Assembly: GCA_020425605.1 (NCBI GenBank)
Contig: JAGQRH010000005.1
Coordinates: forward strand, 139,850 to 175,458
From: Planctomycetota bacterium
Lineage (GTDB): Bacteria > Planctomycetota > UBA8742 > UBA2392
Direction of reading: 5' to 3'
Length of the DNA: 35,609 nt
The number at the start of each line of letters is the position of its first letter. The stretch's first letter is position 1. Both the position numbers and the translations under genes were made by a program. Positions 31,802 to 35,609 of the stretch are shown here, in pieces. Under the pieces are notes generated by a model that searched no databases, was not told where the DNA came from, and saw nothing but the letters and a program-made list of their open reading frames with translations.

Positions 31802-33280
31802 ATGGTGTCCGACCGGCTTGCGATCCAAAAGAACTTTGCAGAGCGGCTTGACGTCTACTCTAAGACCGGACTCGACGTTAGGGCAACGACGCCTGAAGAC
31901 GTAGCATTGATTCGCGACCTGATCGACATGGGGTTGGCGCTGACGGGATCCGCGAACAATGCCCCTGGCTTCCTTAAGGATCCTGGTCAACACGAACTCC
32001 TAGATACGTCAATTAATGCCGTGTCAACGGCCGTATCAAATCTCGATCAACTAGAACAAAAGCTCAAGGCGGATCGCCCACAGGATCGGAGTTTATCGCC
32101 AAGTGACCGTACACGAATTGTCGGAATCATCGACTCAATTGCAGAGGCGTTGAAACAAGAGTCGTTCATCGGCCGAGCCGCTCCCATCATTGCGCGACGA
32201 GAAATGGAACGGAGACTTGGGGCGGTTGCCGAGGAAACGAGAAAGGCAAGGGAGGAGTCTGACCGAGAGCTAAAGCAGTTCGAGCGCGAGACCATCGAGC
32301 GCTTGCGCATCGACCTTCAGAGCCACTTTCGCAAGCAGATCGAAGAACTCGCCTCGGCTCAGACCGCACTCCAAAAGGAATTGAAGGCAGTTGAGAAAAA
32401 TGCCGGCAAGTTCGATGACAATCTTCGGAAAACTGTCACAGACCTCGAAAAGCGGCTTACTGATCGTGTTGAAATAGTGCGAGGATCGGTAGGCGAGCTC
32501 GCCGCAAGTGACGAGAAAGTGCGTGCCGTCGTCGCCAGCCAAGTCAGCGCTTCGATGGAAGAAGTTGGTGCAGTGAGGGAGCACGTCGCGGAGCTCGACG
32601 CTCGAAGTTCAGCGCAACAGAAGGAACTCGCAAAGAGGGTTGACAGCTTGGCAGAGAGGACAAGTGCCGAGGCCCAGACCTATCTTGCCCACGTAATAGA
32701 GCCGCCCCTCAAGCGCATCTCGGAATTAGAGAATAGCGGTGGGAAGATTATTGAAGAGCTCAATCATCTGAAAGAAGTCTTTACGCAACTTCGAGCACCG
32801 GCGACTGTCGCAAAGTACGCGCAACGATTCCGTGACGACGCGTCCTTGGCGCGGAATCACGCTGCGATTTTCCTATGTTTCGGCGTAGCGGCACTTGTCG
32901 CTTCGGGCGCGATGGCCATCGTCATCCATGTTGCACTCAGACCACCGGATCACGCGGCCACCGCTGAATTGGCTTTCTATGGCACAACTAAGCTCTTCCT
33001 GTTTGCTTTGTTGGCGACGTCAGTAGCTGTGTGTGTCCATGGATTTCGAAAATCGACCCACAATGCTGTCGTCAATGAACATCGAGCGAATGCCTTGGAT
33101 AGCTTCGTCGCTTTTTCAGAAGCCACACCTATAGGAAGTCTCGAACAGAAGGCATTGTTGATGGAGGCGGCGAAGTTAATCTATGAACACCGAAGCACCG
33201 GCTTTGATAGCGGTGAAAAGTATGATGCTTCAAAACTGTCCGAGATCGTTGAGAAGCTCCTGCTGAAGAGATCAGAGTAG
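31802..33280 (+). CDS. membrane-anchored coiled-coil protein of unknown function
   Basis: 492 residues. Residues about 1-120 are a helical cytosolic part. About 130-340 is a long charged coiled coil rich in Glu, Lys, Arg and Ala (ARREMERRLGAVAEETRKAREESDRELKQFERETIERL and onward). Two membrane helices lie at about 353-380 and 397-415, joined by a short periplasmic loop (RPPDHAATAELAFYGT). A C-terminal helical tail follows. GGAG 5 bases before ATG 31802 supports this start; in-frame ATGs at 31763 and 31790 are alternatives. The gene is visibly richer in A/T than its neighbours and stands alone, suggesting acquisition. I do not recognise it; the layout resembles envelope-organising or stress/defence scaffold proteins, which is only a structural analogy. 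Confidence 0.75.
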   Translation: MVSDRLAIQKNFAERLDVYSKTGLDVRATTPEDVALIRDLIDMGLALTGSANNAPGFLKDPGQHELLDTSINAVSTAVSNLDQLEQKLKADRPQDRSLSPSDRTRIVGIIDSIAEALKQESFIGRAAPIIARREMERRLGAVAEETRKAREESDRELKQFERETIERLRIDLQSHFRKQIEELASAQTALQKELKAVEKNAGKFDDNLRKTVTDLEKRLTDRVEIVRGSVGELAASDEKVRAVVASQVSASMEEVGAVREHVAELDARSSAQQKELAKRVDSLAERTSAEAQTYLAHVIEPPLKRISELENSGGKIIEELNHLKEVFTQLRAPATVAKYAQRFRDDASLARNHAAIFLCFGVAALVASGAMAIVIHVALRPPDHAATAELAFYGTTKLFLFALLATSVAVCVHGFRKSTHNAVVNEHRANALDSFVAFSEATPIGSLEQKALLMEAAKLIYEHRSTGFDSGEKYDASKLSEIVEKLLLKRSE

Positions 33281-33377
33281 AGGTCGAAACCCAGGACAGG
33301 AGGCGGAGCGCCGACACCCGGTCGCTGCAGGCCGGTTGGTGAAGCTTGTGCCTGTGCTCGCGCCATCTCTCGCTGGG

Positions 33378-33533
33378 CTACTTGCCTTTCTTGCGCCCGG
33401 CGTCTCCACGGCCCGGAATCGGGATGCGCTCATTCTGCGTCGTGGACGGGTGACGTGTCGCGTAACCCTTGGTCACAAATCTGCCGGTGACTGAACTGCG
33501 TGATCCCGGGTGGCTCTGAGACTTTTTGCTCAT
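33378..33533 (-). CDS. small basic protein with TGRFVTKxYAxxHPxTT motif (51 aa)
   Basis: 51 residues beginning MSKKSQSHPGSRSSVTGRFV, with the core SSVTGRFVTKGYATRHPSTTQNE and a Gly/Arg/Lys-rich end (PGRGDAGRKKGK). The pattern [ST]GR[FY]VT...A..HP.TT..E recurs in small bacterial proteins of unknown function. AGGAG lies 7 bases before ATG 33533, which is why this start is preferred to the in-frame one at 33653. High Arg/Lys content would suit nucleic-acid binding, but no fold is known to me. Confidence 0.7.
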   Translation of the reverse strand: MSKKSQSHPGSRSSVTGRFVTKGYATRHPSTTQNERIPIPGRGDAGRKKGK

Positions 33534-33724
33534 GGCACTACTCCTGACAATTGCAAGATCGTCTTGCGAACGGCGGTCCTCGTTGGGGGGACAGCGTGCA
33601 CATTGTAGGTGAGCCTGTGCTCTGTAGCGGTGTGTTGGAAACCCTGTGGACAACTGCCGGGTCTCTTGCCGGCCCTTTGTCCTAGGCCCCGAACCCGGTC
33701 ATTCGTGGGCCGCCCATGATCCCG

Positions 33725-33812
33725 AGGCGCGGAGCGCCGGCATACCGTGGCACGGACGCCCTTGTCCGTGTCTCGCGGCCGATGGCCGCGAGTGTGTCAG
33801 CGCTCCGCGCCT
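33725..33812. repeat. multi-branched palindromic element (four-way-junction fold)
   Basis: An outer perfect 13-bp inverted repeat (AGGCGCGGAGCGC at 33725-33737; GCGCTCCGCGCCT at 33800-33812) encloses two further perfect hairpins. These are CACGGAC/GTCCGTG (33751-33757 with 33764-33770, 6-base loop) and CTCGCGGCC/GGCCGCGAG (33772-33780 with 33784-33792, loop GAT). A short CGG/CCG hairpin lies at 33738-33747. Each strand can fold into a compact cloverleaf-like junction. There is no T-run after it. It lies in the 385-base gene-free stretch 33534-33918; translations of this stretch are low-complexity Arg/Pro/Gly and not credible genes. It is probably an interspersed extragenic element or a structured RNA. 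Confidence 0.7.
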
Positions 33813-33834
33813 TGGAATTCCTCTTTCACGCGGA

Positions 33835-33854
33835 CCCCCACCTTACGGTGGGGG
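33835..33854. repeat. perfect hairpin CCCCCACC/GGTGGGGG
   Basis: An 8-bp perfect inverted repeat with a TTAC loop, 22 bases beyond the branched element and 64 bases before the small gene at 33919. There is no T-run on either strand, so it is not a standard terminator. It may be part of the same extragenic repeat. Confidence 0.55.
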
Positions 33855-33887
33855 CTAACATTGTGGGCCTGTTCCGCAGGCAAAGAT

Positions 33888-33896
33888 TGCTAGACT
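33888..33896 (+). promoter_or_regulatory. candidate extended -10 promoter of the small gene at 33919
   Basis: TGC-TAGACT, 22 bases before the ATG, followed by CAGGAG. It has the same geometry as the candidates before asd and purF; the -35 is weak. Confidence 0.35.
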
Positions 33897-33918
33897 GTGG
33901 GCCTCACAGGAGCGCACC

Positions 33919-34062
33919 ATGAACACGGCAACCAAGTTCGCAGGCAAGCTGGTGCTGATGGTGTTGCTGCTGCCGGTGAGTCTGCTGGTGATGCTGCTCT
34001 ATCTGTCCGGCTTCACGCCCTCGCCCCAGACGGCCGCATCCGTCGGCTCGCTATTCCGATAA
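33919..34062 (+). CDS. small membrane protein (47 aa)
   Basis: 47 residues: a short basic start (MNTATKFAGK), a long hydrophobic helix of L, V and M (LVLMVLLLPVSLLVMLLYLSGF), and a small polar tail (TPSPQTAASVGSLFR). AGGAG lies 7 bases before ATG 33919, an extended -10 element lies upstream, and a T-rich terminator follows 20 bases after the stop. This makes it a complete single-gene transcription unit. The function is unknown. Confidence 0.7.
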   Translation: MNTATKFAGKLVLMVLLLPVSLLVMLLYLSGFTPSPQTAASVGSLFR

Positions 34063-34081
34063 CCACAATCCGCAGATCCGT

Positions 34082-34110
34082 CCCGCCCGACAGGGCGCGG
34101 TTTGTTTTTT
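34082..34110 (+). terminator. rho-independent terminator after the small membrane protein gene
   Basis: CGCCC/GGGCG (34084-34088 with 34093-34097, loop GACA), extendable by CC/GG around a bulged C, followed by TTTGTTTTTT (34101-34110). Confidence 0.75.
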
Positions 34111-34161
34111 GTGTGCGCGCAGGGATGACTGTCGGCGGACTTTCGCCCGGCGCTTGCGCTG

Positions 34162-35448
34162 CTAGTCGCCGATCAGGATCCCCACGTCGTCACTGCTGAT
34201 GTTGGCGCAGACGACGTCCCATTTGTTGTCGTTGTTCAGGTCGCAGACGGTCAGCGCGTACTCTCCGGTTCCCACGCTGGTGTTGGTGAAGGTCCCGAAT
34301 GTGCCGGAGGCCGAGCCCAACGCGATTCCAATGCCGTCGCTCTGCGCAGCCACGACGAGGTCCAGGTTGCCGTCGCCGTTCACGTCGGCCGCGCGGATTT
34401 CGTTGGTTGACCCAACGCCGGAAACCGTGGTGGGCGTACCGAACGTACCGTTGCCGTTGCCCAGCAACACCAGCACACCGCTGTTGATCGCAGACCCGAT
34501 CACCAAGTCGAGGTTGGCGTCGTTGTTCAGGAGGGCCAGGTGACCCCAGTTCGCATAGGTGGAGACGGCAGTGTAGCTGAGCGTGCCGAACGTTCCGTTC
34601 CCGTTGCCCAGTGCCACGCCGTATGCGCCGGAATTGCTCGCGATGGCCTGGTAGGCGACGATGTCGAGGTTTGTATCGCCATTCAGGTCGCCGACGCTTA
34701 TGCCGTCGCAACTGGACGACGCCGTAAGGGTGGCGCCCAGCGTGAACGTGCCGTCGCCCGCGCCGAGCAGGCACCTGACGAAGTAGCTGGAGATGCCGTT
34801 GGAATCGACCACGGCGAGGTCGAGGTTGTCGTCGCCGTTGAAATCCGCCGCGACGATCCAGACGACCGATTGCGTAACGTTCGTGTCGGGAATCTCGGCG
34901 CCGAATGTTCCGTTGCCGTTGCCCAGCATGACGCTCAGCCCGCCGCCCTTGCCGACGACGATGTCGATCTTGCCGTCGTTGTTCGTGTCGCACGCGCACA
35001 CCGTGTAGCCGGAATTCGTCAGGCTGATCGAGCTTGCCGTGCCCAGTGCGCCCGTACCGTCGCCCAGCATGACGCTGACCGTATCGGTGTCCTGGTCGGC
35101 CGTTACGACGTCGATGTTGCCGTCGTTGTTGAAGTCGGCCGAGTCGATGCCGCGCGGGCTTTGCCCGACGGCGACATTTGTGCCGGCCGTGAAAGTTCCG
35201 ACGTTCAGGGAAGTCTGGATGGCGCTGTCGGCGTCGTTGACGTCACGCCCGCCGAGCACTTCCTGCATCGCCGCGTCGTTGTCGTCGTCAAAGTCCGGGC
35301 CCCATGGATACCGACGCTTGCCGTCGCCGTCGCGGTCCAGCTTTTTGCTGGATCCGCCCGAGCCGCCACCATCCTCATCCTTGGCGCAGGCAATCGTAAG
35401 CAACGGAACGATGAGAAGCAGTGCGAGAAAGAGCGGGGCAGTCTTCAT
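34162..35448 (-). CDS. FG-GAP/VCBS-repeat lipoprotein
   Basis: 428 residues. A lipoprotein-type signal (MKTAPLFLALLLIVPLLTIAC, Cys21) is followed by a Gly/Ser linker and a calcium-type acidic segment (KLDRDGDGKRR, PDFDDDNDAA). Seven FG-GAP repeats come next, each with a D.N.DG..D-type calcium loop (NNDGNIDVV, NNDGKIDIV, NGDDNLDLA, NGDTNLDIV, NNDANLDLV, NGDGNLDLV, NNDNKWDVV) and an LGNGNGTFG-like turn. They should form a beta-propeller on the cell surface, probably binding proteins or polysaccharides. GGAG lies about 8-10 bases before ATG 35448. The repeats also recur at DNA level (TTGCCGTTGCCC near 34449, 34599 and 34915). Opposite-strand open frames here are shadows of the repeats. Confidence 0.9.
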   Translation of the reverse strand: MKTAPLFLALLLIVPLLTIACAKDEDGGGSGGSSKKLDRDGDGKRRYPWGPDFDDDNDAAMQEVLGGRDVNDADSAIQTSLNVGTFTAGTNVAVGQSPRGIDSADFNNDGNIDVVTADQDTDTVSVMLGDGTGALGTASSISLTNSGYTVCACDTNNDGKIDIVVGKGGGLSVMLGNGNGTFGAEIPDTNVTQSVVWIVAADFNGDDNLDLAVVDSNGISSYFVRCLLGAGDGTFTLGATLTASSSCDGISVGDLNGDTNLDIVAYQAIASNSGAYGVALGNGNGTFGTLSYTAVSTYANWGHLALLNNDANLDLVIGSAINSGVLVLLGNGNGTFGTPTTVSGVGSTNEIRAADVNGDGNLDLVVAAQSDGIGIALGSASGTFGTFTNTSVGTGEYALTVCDLNNDNKWDVVCANISSDDVGILIGD

Positions 35449-35477
35449 GAGACTCTCCAGGATGGCGTTGGGCGGCG

Positions 35478-35506
35478 AGAATATGGCGGCCCCGGGTCGC
35501 GGTCAA
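35478..35506 (-). promoter_or_regulatory. promoter of the FG-GAP lipoprotein gene
   Basis: On the minus strand TTGACC (35506-35501), a 17-base spacer and TATTCT (35483-35478). It places the transcript start near 35471, about 23 bases before the ATG. Confidence 0.5.
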
Positions 35507-35585
35507 CGTCACCTGAGCCGCACTGCCAAATGATGTCGCACGTGCTTGTAGGCTGATCGTGTCTGTTGAACGAGAGGACATGGTC

Positions 35586-35609
35586 ATGAGTAACAAGAAG
35601 TGGCGGACC
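35586..35609 (+). CDS. start of a gene cut by the window edge
   Basis: Only MSNKKWRT is present. GAGAGGA (35572-35578) lies 7 bases before ATG 35586, a much better spacing than for the in-frame ATG at 35580. It is divergent from the FG-GAP gene. The product cannot be identified. Confidence 0.5.

Noticed and set aside
33646..33922. Short plus-strand frames across the palindromic stretch
   Set aside because: Their Arg/Pro/Gly-rich translations arise from the inverted repeats and have no ribosome sites.
34162..35200. Recurring DNA words that might suggest a CRISPR or tandem-repeat array
   Set aside because: They are codon-level echoes of the FG-GAP protein repeats, with irregular spacing and no spacer-repeat structure.
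34540..35556. A 338-codon plus-strand frame opposite the FG-GAP gene
   Set aside because: Its repetitive Val/Asp/Ala sequence mirrors the FG-GAP repeats, which have a signal peptide, ribosome site and promoter on the minus strand.

Overview
The window is GC-rich, gene-dense DNA from a Gram-negative-type bacterium, most likely Planctomycetota or a close relative. This is inferred from the gene mix, without any search: YajC and a fused SecD-SecF, PdxJ-type vitamin B6 synthesis, an HTTM/DCC fusion, an FG-GAP repeat lipoprotein, several lipoproteins, and nusA next to infB without rimP. TAG, TAA and TGA all end obvious genes, so the standard code applies. I see no rRNA, tRNA, CRISPR array, transposase or phage gene.

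Layout. 1-1010: a small membrane protein and a GNAT acetyltransferase, then a GGCAA/TTGCC inverted-repeat array and a terminator. 1038-2054: asd. 5366-2060 (minus): a compact four-gene operon of a molybdopterin oxidoreductase, a membrane-anchored WNMFAPN-motif protein, an HTTM-DCC membrane protein and a lipoprotein. 5454-14127: a RimL-like acetyltransferase and an exporter (membrane fusion protein, FtsX-type permease, LolD-like ATPase). The ATPase is separated from its partners by two minus-strand secreted-protein genes, one broken by an in-frame TAG. An aldehyde-dehydrogenase-like protein without its catalytic residues overlaps the ATPase. 15914-14148 (minus) is a divergent carbamoyltransferase; 15962-16684 (plus) is pdxJ.

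28680-16698 (minus): a long co-directional block of nusA, infB, yajC, a secreted unknown, secDF, chorismate mutase-prephenate dehydrogenase and a TPR-like unknown. It links transcription, translation initiation and Sec export. It has a good TTGACA promoter, with an intrinsic terminator between that promoter and the nusA start codon, a layout that suggests attenuation of the whole block.

29276-30099 (minus): a lipoprotein and a HicA/HicB-like pair. 30234-31628: purF. 31802-33280: an AT-richer membrane-anchored coiled-coil protein. 33378-34062: two small proteins flanking a 385-base gene-free stretch with an elaborate multi-branched palindrome. 35448-34162 (minus): a seven-repeat FG-GAP lipoprotein. 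A gene begins at the right edge.

The observations most worth following are the nusA leader attenuator, the catalytically dead ALDH-like protein, the EF-hand in SecDF, the Mo-oxidoreductase/HTTM-DCC operon, the branched palindromic element and the GGCAA array before asd. None is proven to be a new system from sequence alone.
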